Shown: in pieces, positions 1-7,641 of the stretch
How the letters are laid out: every line of letters starts with the position of its first letter
Numbering within the stretch: position 1 is the first letter of the stretch
DNA from: Chachezhania sediminis
Lineage (GTDB): Bacteria; Pseudomonadota; Alphaproteobacteria; Rhodobacterales; Rhodobacteraceae
Assembly (NCBI RefSeq): GCF_009765275.1
Contig: NZ_VOPH01000003.1
Location: forward strand, 186,001 to 250,000
Reading direction: 5' to 3'
Length of the DNA: 64,000 bases
Program-made: the position numbers and the translations under genes
The notes under the pieces: generated by a model
What the model saw: only the letters and a program-made list of their open reading frames with translations
Told to the model about the DNA's origin: nothing
The model's database searches: none

Positions 1-102
1 CTTTGCCAGGTTGCCGCGATAAAGCGCGTTCGATGCCTTGGCGGTCGAATGGCCGGCATAGGTCCGGATCAGCCACGGCTTGTCTTTCTGCTGTTCGGTC
101 AT
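1..102 (-). CDS. ecm: Ethylmalonyl-CoA mutase, N-terminal fragment (runs off the window)
   Basis: Only the first 34 codons lie in the window; the protein begins MTEQQKDKPWLIRTYAGH and continues STAKASNALYRGNLAK. The WLIRTYAGHS..ASN..YR.NLAKGQ-type start is characteristic of the B12-dependent methylmalonyl-CoA mutase large-subunit family, MeaA/Ecm branch. A strong AGGAGGT Shine-Dalgarno lies six bases before the ATG. The gene is divergent from ccr; an ecm-ccr pairing is known from Rhodobacter, which is why ethylmalonyl-CoA mutase is preferred over methylmalonyl-CoA mutase. Ecm rearranges (2R)-ethylmalonyl-CoA to methylsuccinyl-CoA in the cytoplasm. The catalytic and B12 domains are outside the window, so the assignment rests on the N-terminus and context. 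Confidence 0.8.
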   Translation of the reverse strand, partial: MTEQQKDKPWLIRTYAGHSTAKASNALYRGNLAK

Positions 103-575
103 CGGAGCACCTCCTGAATCGAGTGCGCAACTTTATTGCGTGTCCAGTGTGTAAATCGACATTTCATGGCGAAGTCAATTCGCTGCACCGCCGCATCGGA
201 CGGACATTTCCACCAGTCTACACCGCTTTCCTGTACGTGATGCAGAATTTCATCGGTCCTTCTGCTGCGGTTGCACGGGTGGCGGGTTTCCCGAAGCGCC
301 GCAAAGCGTGGCAACCGGGGCCATTTCGCCCGAACCCGGCGCGAAACCGCTTGTCCGCCGGCGTTCGAAGCAAGAGAACTCTCGACGGACGCGCGCGCTG
401 AAGGCAGGGTGAAGTACCTCGACGCGCCTGTGTTCGGGGTGCGATCCGAAATCGGCCGGGTCATAAAGTTTCAAAATCGTCACAACCAGCATTGCATTGT
501 TGCGCGGCCGCCGATATTCGAAAGGCCGAAACCGCGCGATTCTGCGACGCGGCAATGCGACTGCAGGAGACTTCC
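103..575. other. Divergent ecm/ccr intergenic region
   Basis: A 473-base gap between two divergent genes of the same pathway, so it must hold both promoters. It is less GC-rich than the flanks around 120-260 and 465-500. I see no convincing ORF, RNA gene or clear sigma-70 hexamer pair. A single TTTGCAAA octamer, resembling half of the PccR/RamB-type short-chain acyl-CoA regulator site, occurs after ccr at 1870-1877 rather than here, so no operator is assigned. Confidence 0.5.
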
Positions 576-1862
576 ATGGCTCTGGATACCGATACGGGCA
601 TCGCCCCCTACGAAGCCCCCGAAAAGGACCTTTACGAGATCGGCGAAATGCCCCCGATGGGCTTTGTGCCGAAGCAGATGTACGCTTGGGCGATCCGCAA
701 GGAACGCCACGGCGAGCCGGACACGGCGATGATGAAAGAGGTCGTCGATACCCCCGCGCTGGACAGCCACGACGTGCTGGTCCTCGTGATGGCGGCGGGC
801 GTCAACTACAATGGCGTCTGGGCGGCTCTCGGTCAGCCGATCAGCCCCTTCGATGGGCACAAGGCCCCCTATCACATTGCCGGTTCCGATGCCGCGGGCA
901 TCGTCTGGGCCGTGGGCGACAAGGTGAAGTCCTGGAAGGTCGGGGACGAGGTGGTCATCCACTGCAACCAGGACGACGGCGACGACGAGGAGTGCAACGG
1001 CGGCGACCCGATGTATTCGCCCTCGCAGCGGATCTGGGGCTATGAGACCCCCGACGGGTCCTTCGCACAGTTCACCCGCGTGCAGGCGCAGCAGCTCATG
1101 CCGCGGCCGAAGCACCTGACCTGGGAAGAAAGCGCCTGCTATACGCTGACGCTGGCCACTGCCTACCGGATGCTGTTCGGCCACCCGCCGCATGAACTGC
1201 GTCCCGGCATGAATGTCCTGGTCTGGGGCGCCTCGGGCGGTCTGGGGTCCTATGCGATCCAGTTGATCAACACCGCCGGTGCCAACGCCATCGGCGTGAT
1301 CTCGGACGAAGACAAGCGCGAATTCGTGATGGGCCTGGGCGCCAAGGGCGTCATCAACCGCAAGGACTTCAAGTGCTGGGGCCAGCTGCCCACGGTGAAC
1401 ACTCCGGAATATAAGGAATGGTTCAACGAGACCCGCAAGTTCGGCAAGGCGATCTGGGACATTACCGGCAAGGGCAATAATGTCGACATCGTCTTCGAAC
1501 ACCCGGGCGAGGCGACATTCCCGGTTTCGACCTTCGTCGTGAAAAAGGGCGGCATGGTCGTGATCTGTGCCGGGACGTCGGGTTTCAACTGCACCTTCGA
1601 CGTGCGCTATCTGTGGATGCACCAGAAGCGTGTCCAGGGGTCGCACTTCGCGCACCTGAAGCAGGCCGCGGCCGCCAACAAGCTGATGCTGGAGCGGCGC
1701 CTCGATCCCTGCATGTCCGAGGTCTTCACCTGGGAAGATCTGCCGCAGGCGCACATGAAGATGCTGAAGAACCAGCATAAGCCCGGCAACATGTCGGTGC
1801 TGATCCAGTCGCCGGTCACCGGCCTGCGCACCTTGGAAGAGGTTCTGGACGCCAAGCGTTAA
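576..1862 (+). CDS. ccr: Crotonyl-CoA carboxylase/reductase
   Basis: A 428-residue medium-chain reductase without structural zinc, the usual length for Ccr. It catalyses NADPH-dependent reductive carboxylation of crotonyl-CoA to (2S)-ethylmalonyl-CoA, the signature step of the ethylmalonyl-CoA pathway. Visible are the VNYNGVWAALGQP substrate region near residue 80, the nucleotide-binding WGASGGLGSYAIQ near 213-227, the FEHPGEATFP stretch near 307 and the SHFAHL motif near 355 whose His matches a CO2-positioning residue of the family. The ATG at 576 is chosen because AGGAGA precedes it and the protein begins MALDTDTGIAPYEAP as in rhodobacterial homologues; an upstream in-frame ATG at 492 lacks both. 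Divergent to ecm. Confidence 0.97.
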   Translation: MALDTDTGIAPYEAPEKDLYEIGEMPPMGFVPKQMYAWAIRKERHGEPDTAMMKEVVDTPALDSHDVLVLVMAAGVNYNGVWAALGQPISPFDGHKAPYHIAGSDAAGIVWAVGDKVKSWKVGDEVVIHCNQDDGDDEECNGGDPMYSPSQRIWGYETPDGSFAQFTRVQAQQLMPRPKHLTWEESACYTLTLATAYRMLFGHPPHELRPGMNVLVWGASGGLGSYAIQLINTAGANAIGVISDEDKREFVMGLGAKGVINRKDFKCWGQLPTVNTPEYKEWFNETRKFGKAIWDITGKGNNVDIVFEHPGEATFPVSTFVVKKGGMVVICAGTSGFNCTFDVRYLWMHQKRVQGSHFAHLKQAAAANKLMLERRLDPCMSEVFTWEDLPQAHMKMLKNQHKPGNMSVLIQSPVTGLRTLEEVLDAKR

Positions 1863-2042
1863 GCCTGCGTTTGCAAAACACCTGCACATTGGACCCGCCC
1901 GCGAATCGTCTGCCGACGTCGCGGGCGGTGCCGTTTCCGGCGGGCCTTGTGGTTTCCGGCGGTTGCAAATCCGTCCCTCGCCATTTCTGGGGAGGGAAAA
2001 TCAGCGAATTTCGCCGGAATCTTATTCGTGCTAGGGTAGTTA

Positions 2043-2058
2043 TTAACCGGTCATTAAC
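2043..2058 (+). promoter_or_regulatory. CtrA-type box TTAA-N7-TTAAC
   Basis: The sequence TTAACCGGTCATTAAC matches the full CtrA consensus TTAA-N7-TTAA(C) and ends 22 bases before the ATG at 2080. CtrA is the alphaproteobacterial cell-cycle and differentiation response regulator. The position next to the start suggests either an activator site overlapping the promoter or a repressor site. The motif match is seen directly; binding is inferred. Confidence 0.6.
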
Positions 2059-2069
2059 TTTTGCGGAGC

Positions 2070-2074
2070 GACTC
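2070..2074. promoter_or_regulatory. GANTC (CcrM methylation) site
   Basis: GACTC lies 12 bases after the CtrA-like box and five bases before the ATG at 2080. CcrM methylates GANTC in alphaproteobacteria and GcrA (encoded here at 55949-56563) acts through such sites. A single GANTC is expected fairly often by chance, so only its combination with the CtrA box makes it notable. Confidence 0.35.
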
Positions 2075-2079
2075 TGATC

Positions 2080-2295
2080 ATGCGAAACGAATGGATTTTG
2101 GACGTTCTGGCGGATCTGCGTGATTTCGCGAAAGCGAATGAATTGGGGACGCTGGCCACCAGCCTCGACGAGACTGCCTTCGTCGCGGCGGCGGCCCTTG
2201 CGTCCCAACGGGAGGAGGCGCGCGCGCGGGTATGTCTTGAGGCGCGGGGATCTGGATCGCATCCTGTCGGACTTGGACGACACCAGAGAGCTTGA
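2080..2295 (+). CDS. Small protein upstream of luxR
   Basis: A 71-codon ORF starting at the first ATG after the CtrA-like box, with a GGAG purine stretch about nine bases upstream. The first 50 residues look like a folded helical protein (MRNEWILDVLADLRDFAKAN then LDETAFVAAAALASQREEA), whereas the last 25 read like out-of-frame sequence and overlap the luxR reading frame. I believe similar small ORFs precede LuxR genes in other Rhodobacteraceae, but I cannot verify this here. Function unknown. Translation of this ORF may deliver ribosomes to the luxR start, which has no well-placed Shine-Dalgarno of its own. Confidence 0.6.
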   Translation: MRNEWILDVLADLRDFAKANELGTLATSLDETAFVAAAALASQREEARARVCLEARGSGSHPVGLGRHQRA

Positions 2296-3019
2296 AGGGC
2301 TCCAGGTCGTCATAGAGGATCTGCGCGGTGCCTATGGCGTCGACCACATGGTCTATCACTGGGTCGACAGCACGGGCGAACAATATGGCTGCGGCACATA
2401 TGACAGGACCTGGGTCTACCACTACCTCGAAAAAGGCTATCTGAGGGTCGATCCGGTCGTTGCCGGGTGCTTCCAGCGCTTCCATCCCGTCGACTGGAAA
2501 CAACTGGACTGGTCCTCGAAACAGGCAAGGGCCTTTCTGGCCGACGCCTTGCGGCACGGGTTGGGAAATCAGGGGTTCTCGATCCCGATACGGGGTCCGA
2601 ACGGACAGTTTGCAGTCTTCACGGTGAACCACAGCTGCGATGACGACACCTGGTCGTCCTTTACCGCGGCACATAACAGCGACCTCATCCTGATTGCGCA
2701 TTTCTTCAACCGGAAGGCGCTGGAATTCGAACCGGGCAGACAGGGCGAGTCGTCCCGCGCGCTGTCCCCGCGCGAGATCGACGTGATGACCCTGCTGGCG
2801 GTAGGCCACAGCCGGGCCCAAGTGGCCAAGGCGCTCCACATCTCCGAACATACGGCCCGCGTCTATATCGAAAGCGCCCGGTTCAAGCTGGGCGCGCTCA
2901 ATACCACCCATGCGGTGGCCCGCGCCCTCAGCCGCGGTCTGATCATCGTCGCCACCAACGACGGCGGAGAGCGGCAAGACGTGGTTAACAGGCAGAGCGC
3001 GCGGCTTCCGCGCTCTTAA
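2237..3019 (+). CDS. LuxR-family autoinducer-binding transcriptional regulator
   Basis: About 260 residues. The N-terminal autoinducer-binding domain (roughly 10-160) shows the family pattern YHWVD...YLRVDPV...FHPVDW...GLGNQGFSIPI. The C-terminal LuxR helix-turn-helix (about 175-245) reads LSPREIDVMTLLAVGHSRAQ then VAKALHISEHTARVYIESAR. It should bind an acyl-homoserine lactone made by the adjacent luxI. Start choice is uncertain: no ATG lies in frame before the conserved region. TTG at 2237 gives a sensible N-terminus, but the GGGAGGAGG ribosome site is 18 bases upstream. A two-codon ORF ATG TCT TGA overlaps this TTG, so the N-terminus may depend on reinitiation, or a base may have been lost. 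Confidence 0.85.
   Translation: MRRGDLDRILSDLDDTRELEGLQVVIEDLRGAYGVDHMVYHWVDSTGEQYGCGTYDRTWVYHYLEKGYLRVDPVVAGCFQRFHPVDWKQLDWSSKQARAFLADALRHGLGNQGFSIPIRGPNGQFAVFTVNHSCDDDTWSSFTAAHNSDLILIAHFFNRKALEFEPGRQGESSRALSPREIDVMTLLAVGHSRAQVAKALHISEHTARVYIESARFKLGALNTTHAVARALSRGLIIVATNDGGERQDVVNRQSARLPRS
2994..3016 (+). terminator. Hairpin over the luxR stop codon
   Basis: AGAGCGCG and CGCGCTCT form a perfect 8-bp stem with a 7-base loop, ending directly before the luxR TAA (3017-3019) and 51 bases before the luxI start. There is no U tract, so it could be a partial terminator or an mRNA-stability hairpin that sets the luxR:luxI ratio. Confidence 0.4.
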
Positions 3020-3066
3020 CACGTGCAGGGCTATCCCGGTTCCAACACGCAATCGGGGAGACAGCC

Positions 3067-3705
3067 ATGCTGCGTTACATCTACGGCCACGACCTGGACC
3101 GCCACCCGCATCTGGCCCGCGCGATGTTCCGGGACCGCGCCGACCAGTTCTGCACCCGCCTGGGCTGGGACGTGACCGTGGACCGGGACGGGCAAGAACG
3201 CGACGGATACGACGCGAAGGACCCGCTTTACGTCATCTGGGAAGATCCCGATGGCAGCCATGGCGGGTCGATGCGTTTCCTGCCGACCACTGGCCCGGTC
3301 ATGGTCAACGACGTCTTTGGCCACCTGACGGGCGGCGCGCCGATCACCAGCCCGCTGATCTGGGAATGCACCCGCTTCTGCCTGTCCCGCAAGGCCGGAC
3401 CGCACGTGGCCGCGGCCCTGATGCTGGGCGGGGGCGAGATCATGACAGGCTTCGGCATCCGCCACTTCGTCGGCGTCTTCGATGCGCGTATGGAACGGAT
3501 CTACCGCTTCATCGGATCGTCGCCCGAGGTGCTGGGCTCGGAAGGACAGGGGCGCGACAGGATCTCGGTCGGGTTGTGGGATTTTTCGGACGCGGCGCAG
3601 GCCAGGGTGGCGGCCCGGGCACGGATCGCGCCCGAGGTGTCGCGCCGCTGGTTCGAACAGTGTTTCGGTCTGGCTGCAAAGCCGGACCTGGCGTTGTCCG
3701 CCTGA
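3067..3705 (+). CDS. Acyl-homoserine-lactone synthase (LuxI family)
   Basis: A 212-residue LuxI-type enzyme; it makes an N-acyl-homoserine lactone from S-adenosylmethionine and an acyl-ACP in the cytoplasm. Family marks are visible in order: the substrate-loop residues RDRADQFCTRLGWDV near 20-35, the acidic YDAKDPLYV, the core GGSMRFLPTTGPVM near 75-88, and WECTRFCLS near 117-125, equivalent to the conserved E-x-S/T-R-F motif. A GGGAGA Shine-Dalgarno sits six bases from the ATG. It lies 47 bases after luxR on the same strand and is probably cotranscribed with it. Acyl-chain specificity cannot be read from the sequence. Confidence 0.93.
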   Translation: MLRYIYGHDLDRHPHLARAMFRDRADQFCTRLGWDVTVDRDGQERDGYDAKDPLYVIWEDPDGSHGGSMRFLPTTGPVMVNDVFGHLTGGAPITSPLIWECTRFCLSRKAGPHVAAALMLGGGEIMTGFGIRHFVGVFDARMERIYRFIGSSPEVLGSEGQGRDRISVGLWDFSDAAQARVAARARIAPEVSRRWFEQCFGLAAKPDLALSA

Positions 3706-3750
3706 CCGGTTCCGCTGGTTCTTGCCCGGGGGCGGCGGTAGGGTCGCCTC

Positions 3751-5283
3751 ATGAATTCAGATCTGTCCGTGACCTTCTCGACCGACCAGGCCGAGGCCTA
3801 TGACCAGTTGACCGAGGTGTTGCGCAGCGCCGGGGTGAACCTTGACGACGGCCTGCTGGTGCCGCCGCAGGGCAAGGGGGCGGGCGTGATGGCCGTGATC
3901 GGCAAGGCGGGGTCCGGCAAGACGCTGCTTCTGGCCGAGCTGTTCAAGGCGCTGAAGGCCGCGGGCGTCGACATCGTGTCGGGTGATTGGGAAGGCAAGC
4001 ACCGGAAGGACCGCCGGACCCTGGCGATCCTGGCGCCGACGAACAAGGCAGCGTCGGTTCTGCGCTTCCGCGGCGTGCCGGCGACGACGATCCACCGGAT
4101 CCTTTATACCCCCGTCTACGACCCGGATTACGAACGCGTGGCCGAATGGCTGGCGGGCGACGGCGACCGGCCGGTGATCGAGGGCCTGACCGAGGCCGCG
4201 CTGGACCGGGCGGCGGCCTTCTATGCCCGCAATGCGTCGATCCCCGGGGCGCTGATGGCGGCCGGCCTGCGCGGGTCGGATTTCATCACCGGCTGGAAAC
4301 GGCGCGAGGATCCGCTGGACATCGGTTTCATCGACGAGGCGTCGATGCTGGACGACCGCCAGTTCACCGACCTGCAGGAGATCTTTCCGAATCTCGTCCT
4401 GTTCGGTGATCCGGCGCAGCTGGCGCCGGTGGGTCAGTCCGGCCAGATGGTGTTCGAAACCCTGCCGGAACCCCGGAAGCTGGAACTGAGCCGCGTCCAC
4501 CGTCAGGATGCCGACAATCCGATCCTGGACCTGGCCCATGCGCTGGCCGACCCGAAGCTGGAGTTCCACCATTTCGAACGCATGGTCGAGGAGGCGGCGG
4601 CAAAGGACGAGCGCGTCGTCTGGGGCCAGCGGGTCGAGGTCGACCTGATGGCCCGCAGCCCCGTGCTGGTCTGGCGGAACGCGACCCGCGTCCGTCTGAT
4701 CCAGGCCTTCCGCACCGTCCACGGCGCGCCCGAGGACGAGTTGCTGGTGGGCGAACCCCTGATCTGCGACGGGATCGAACTGCCCGCCAAGCACCGCAAG
4801 AAACGGCTGGATCTGGAGGCACGGGGCCTGATCAAGGGCGCGCAGGTGATCTACCTTGGCCCGGGCCGGCGCCCTGGTTTTTCCAAGCTGCACGTGATGG
4901 GGGCAGAGGAGCCGCAGGTCAGCGCCGCATCCATCGTGAAGATCGAGAAGCCGGACGAGGAAGAACCCTTCATCCCTTTCGCCGCCAACATGGGTGCCAC
5001 CTTCCTTCACGGGGCTGCGGTGACGATCCATAAGGCGCAGGGCTCGCAATGGGACACGGTACAGGTCTTCGCGCCGGATCTGTTCGTGGCGGCGCGGATG
5101 GGGCGGGTGGAGGCGGGGCAGCCGCTGTGGAAACGGCTGGCCTATGTCGCCATCACCCGCGCGCAGGAACGACTGATCTGGGTGGTGCGCAATCGCCTGT
5201 CGAAGCCGCAATACGGCCTGCAGATCGACGACCTGCGCCAGACGGCTCCGTCCGAGCTGAAACTGGAGGCGGAAGAAGGCTGA
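3751..5283 (+). CDS. Superfamily 1 RecD/Dda-like DNA helicase
   Basis: A 510-residue single-chain SF1B-type helicase. Motif I (Walker A) is GKAGSGKT near residue 51, motif Ia LAPTNKAASVLR near 92, motif II IDEAS near 194, motif III FGDPAQLAPVGQ near 215, motif V TIHKAQGSQWD near 429 and motif VI YVAITRAQERL near 465. These match the RecD2/Dda group acting on DNA ends or single-stranded tails, not the RecBCD subunit, since no recB or recC is nearby. The ATG at 3751 has only a weak purine-rich ribosome site (GGTAGGG). It is transcribed toward trpA on the opposite strand with a 24-bp palindrome between them. Role likely in repair; the substrate is unknown. Confidence 0.85.
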   Translation: MNSDLSVTFSTDQAEAYDQLTEVLRSAGVNLDDGLLVPPQGKGAGVMAVIGKAGSGKTLLLAELFKALKAAGVDIVSGDWEGKHRKDRRTLAILAPTNKAASVLRFRGVPATTIHRILYTPVYDPDYERVAEWLAGDGDRPVIEGLTEAALDRAAAFYARNASIPGALMAAGLRGSDFITGWKRREDPLDIGFIDEASMLDDRQFTDLQEIFPNLVLFGDPAQLAPVGQSGQMVFETLPEPRKLELSRVHRQDADNPILDLAHALADPKLEFHHFERMVEEAAAKDERVVWGQRVEVDLMARSPVLVWRNATRVRLIQAFRTVHGAPEDELLVGEPLICDGIELPAKHRKKRLDLEARGLIKGAQVIYLGPGRRPGFSKLHVMGAEEPQVSAASIVKIEKPDEEEPFIPFAANMGATFLHGAAVTIHKAQGSQWDTVQVFAPDLFVAARMGRVEAGQPLWKRLAYVAITRAQERLIWVVRNRLSKPQYGLQIDDLRQTAPSELKLEAEEG

Positions 5284-5312
5284 AAGGCCTGTCCAACGGT
5301 GCGGCGTTGGAG

Positions 5313-5336
5313 GGAAGGAAATTTAAATTTCCTTCC
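5313..5336. terminator. Perfect 24-bp palindrome between convergent genes
   Basis: The half GGAAGGAAATTT is followed immediately by its reverse complement, giving a 24-bp perfect palindrome between the ends of the helicase gene and trpA. In RNA from either strand it would form a stem whose 3' arm begins AAATTT and ends CCTTCC, so it is not a classical U-tract terminator. It may act as a bidirectional terminator or a protein-binding site. The central ATTTAAAT is rare in such GC-rich DNA. Confidence 0.5.
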
Positions 5337-5362
5337 AGCTCCCGGCTTTCGAAGGCCGACCC

Positions 5363-6154
5363 TTAGCCGCGGTGGGTGCCTGCGGCCAGCGTCGCGACGA
5401 AGTCCAGCACGTCCGGAATAGGTGCGCCGGACGCGAGCTTGGACACGATGGCCGACCCCACGACGGCGCCGTCCGACACGCCGGCCAGCGACTGGGCCGC
5501 TTCGGGGGTGCGGATGCCGAAACCCACGACGACGGGCAGATCCGTCTTTGCCTTGATCCGCGCCACTTCGGGGCCCACGCCGTCGGCCTGCGCCTCGGCC
5601 GCACCGGTGATGCCGGTGATCGACACGTAGTAGACGAAGCCAGACGTGTTCTGCAGAACCCGCGGCAGGCGCTTGTCGTCGGTCGTGGGCGTTGCCAGCC
5701 GGATGAAGTTCAGCCCGGCCTTCTGGGCGGGGATGCACAGTTCTTCATCTTCCTCGGGCGGCAGATCGACGACGATCAGCCCGTCGACACCGGCGGCCTT
5801 GGCATCGGCCAGGAACGTGTCCACGCCGCGGCTGTAGATCGGGTTGTAGTAACCCATCAGCACGATCGGGGTTTCGTTGTCCGTCTTCCGGAAGGTCGCA
5901 ACCATGTCCAGCACGTCCTGCAGCACCGTGCCCGCGGCCAGCGAGCGCTGGCCTGCAGCCTGGATCGTCGGGCCGTCGGCCATGGGATCGGTAAAGGGCA
6001 CGCCCAGTTCGATCACGTCGACGCCTGCGTCCGGCAGACCCTTCATCAGCTCGGCCGATGTGGCCAGATCCGGGTCGCCCGCCATCATGTAGGCCACGAA
6101 GGCCTTGCGGTTGGCAGCTTTGAGCGCGGTGAACTTGGCTTCGATCCGGGTCAT
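5363..6154 (-). CDS. trpA: Tryptophan synthase alpha subunit
   Basis: A 263-residue TIM-barrel enzyme cleaving indole-3-glycerol phosphate to indole and glyceraldehyde-3-phosphate; it works as an alpha2beta2 complex with TrpB. The catalytic Glu lies in [20 protein letters not shown] (near residues 48-67), together with the catalytic Asp of the same motif, and the phosphate-binding glycines are in VGFGIRTPE and AVVGSAIV. The start is set at [15 protein letters not shown]; an upstream in-frame ATG adds ten residues without homology. trpB is not in the window, so the trp genes are at least partly dispersed here. Confidence 0.96.
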   Translation of the reverse strand: MTRIEAKFTALKAANRKAFVAYMMAGDPDLATSAELMKGLPDAGVDVIELGVPFTDPMADGPTIQAAGQRSLAAGTVLQDVLDMVATFRKTDNETPIVLMGYYNPIYSRGVDTFLADAKAAGVDGLIVVDLPPEEDEELCIPAQKAGLNFIRLATPTTDDKRLPRVLQNTSGFVYYVSITGITGAAEAQADGVGPEVARIKAKTDLPVVVGFGIRTPEAAQSLAGVSDGAVVGSAIVSKLASGAPIPDVLDFVATLAAGTHRG

Positions 6155-6394
6155 GGGAGGGTCCTGTCCTTGCGGTTGCGTCATCCCTGCCGAAATCCGG
6201 GGCCAAGATCAATGCCTGCCGCAACCTTGGCGCCTGCTGCCCGATACATTGGCGTTTTGCGACATATCGGCGTCGCTTTCCGCCCGCGCTGTTGCGACCC
6301 CGGGCCGGGGCCCCTAGGCTTCGGCGCATATTGAAACGGATGACGGCCTTCGACACCCGGGGAACCGGGGGCAGGGGGCTGCGGAAAGGAAACG

Positions 6395-7405
6395 ATGCCC
6401 GTCCTGACGGAAGCGGAAGAAATATCGGATATTGCCTTTGCCTATATGGGCTCGAAGGCGCTGTTCGCGGCGCTGGAATACGGGCTGTTCACACATTTGT
6501 CCAAAGGGGCCGCGGACGAGGCGGACCTGGCGCAGGCCTGCGGCCTGCCCGAGGAACGCTGCCGCACATTGGTGACGGCGTTGACCGGCATGGGTGTCCT
6601 GCAGCGGACCGAGGCCGGCATCGCCAATTCCCCGGCGGCCGAGGCCTTTCTGGTCAAGGGTGCGAAATACGACTTCGGCGACTACCTGCGCCTGCAAGTG
6701 GGCAAGCAGATGTATCCGCTGATGGACCAGATCGACGGTGCGCTGGCGGGCGAGCTGAGCGAGGAGGACACGGCCTCCTATGCACAGTGGTTTTCCGACC
6801 CGGCCGAAGCGCGGCTTTATTCCGAAAGCCAGCATGCCGGGTCGCTCGGCCCGGCGCGAAGCCTGCTGCGGCGGGTGGACCTGTCGGATGCGAAGACGAT
6901 GCTGGACGTGGGCGGCGGCACGGCGGCCTTCGACATCACGCTGTGCAAGGCGCATCCCGATCTGACCGCGACGGTCGTTGATTTCCCCAACGTGGCTGCC
7001 ATCGGCAAGAAATTCGTGCAAGAGGCAGGGTTGTCCGACCGCATCTCCTATGTGGAAGGCAATGCACTGGAGACCGAATGGCCGGGCCGGCACGACATCG
7101 TGGTCATGTCCTACCTGTTCTCCGGCGTGCCGGATCACACGCACGACGACCTGCTGAAACGCGCCCGGGACCACCTTGCCCCGGGGGGCCGACTGCTGCT
7201 CCATGACTTCATCGTCGATGCGGACAGGGCCGGGCCCAAGAACACGGCGCTTTGGCAGCTGCAGCACACGGCCTTCACGCCGGAAGCCCGGTCGCTGTCG
7301 GACGACTGGCTGGCCGAGGCGATGACGCGGGCGGGTTTCGTCGATGTCGACGTGGCCCCCCTGATCCCGGGCATGACCAAGCTGGCGCAGGGCCGCGCCG
7401 CCTGA
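6395..7405 (+). CDS. SAM-dependent methyltransferase, O-methyltransferase family 2 type
   Basis: A 336-residue two-domain methyltransferase. The N-terminal winged-helix dimerisation domain (about 1-100) begins IAFAYMGSKALFAALEYGLF and has the EADLAQACGLPEERCRTLV helix-turn-helix. The C-terminal Rossmann domain carries the SAM motif I MLDVGGGTAAFDI near 169-181, followed by VVDFPNV, and ends with the FVDVDVAPLIPGM strand. The same fold includes plant COMT, bacterial CrtF and the DMSP-synthesis enzyme DsyB. The length of about 340 suits DsyB-like proteins, but substrate cannot be decided from sequence alone. It is monocistronic, flanked by trpA and ychF. Confidence 0.75.
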   Translation: MPVLTEAEEISDIAFAYMGSKALFAALEYGLFTHLSKGAADEADLAQACGLPEERCRTLVTALTGMGVLQRTEAGIANSPAAEAFLVKGAKYDFGDYLRLQVGKQMYPLMDQIDGALAGELSEEDTASYAQWFSDPAEARLYSESQHAGSLGPARSLLRRVDLSDAKTMLDVGGGTAAFDITLCKAHPDLTATVVDFPNVAAIGKKFVQEAGLSDRISYVEGNALETEWPGRHDIVVMSYLFSGVPDHTHDDLLKRARDHLAPGGRLLLHDFIVDADRAGPKNTALWQLQHTAFTPEARSLSDDWLAEAMTRAGFVDVDVAPLIPGMTKLAQGRAA

Positions 7406-7460
7406 TCCGCTGCCCGCGACCGAGGCCCGCTGTGCGCGCCCCTGATCGCGGGCGCGGCGG

Positions 7461-7520
7461 CCCGCCCGGGCGGACCCTGCGGATCCGCCGCGCCCATCGC
7501 ACGGATCCTTCAGGGATCCG
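7461..7520. repeat. Repeat family 2 copy (CCCGCCCGGGCGGA plus GGATCC hairpins)
   Basis: This intergenic stretch before ychF holds CCCGCCCGGGCGGA at 7461-7474, the palindrome GCGGATCCGC, and a hairpin CGGATCC/GGATCCG (7502-7508 with 7514-7520, 5-base loop) followed by GCGTTTGT. The first element recurs exactly at 59233-59246 beside another GGATCC hairpin. It probably serves as a terminator for the methyltransferase gene. Confidence 0.45.
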
Positions 7521-7641
7521 CGTTTGTCGCGACGCCTGCGATCCGTCTTTCCCCGCGGCGCGCGGCCTGCGCTCACTTGCGCTCGGGCGCCGCTCTCCCT
7601 AGAGACGGCGCAACGCAAGGGATTAGCCAGGGAGACCGGGC

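Noticed and set aside
1870-1877. TTTGCAAA after ccr as a PccR/RamB-type operator
   Set aside because: A single octamer, placed after the gene rather than before it; the known site is a pair.
480-1889. A 469-codon minus-strand frame opposite ccr
   Set aside because: Shadow of ccr; no recognisable domain and atypical residue composition.
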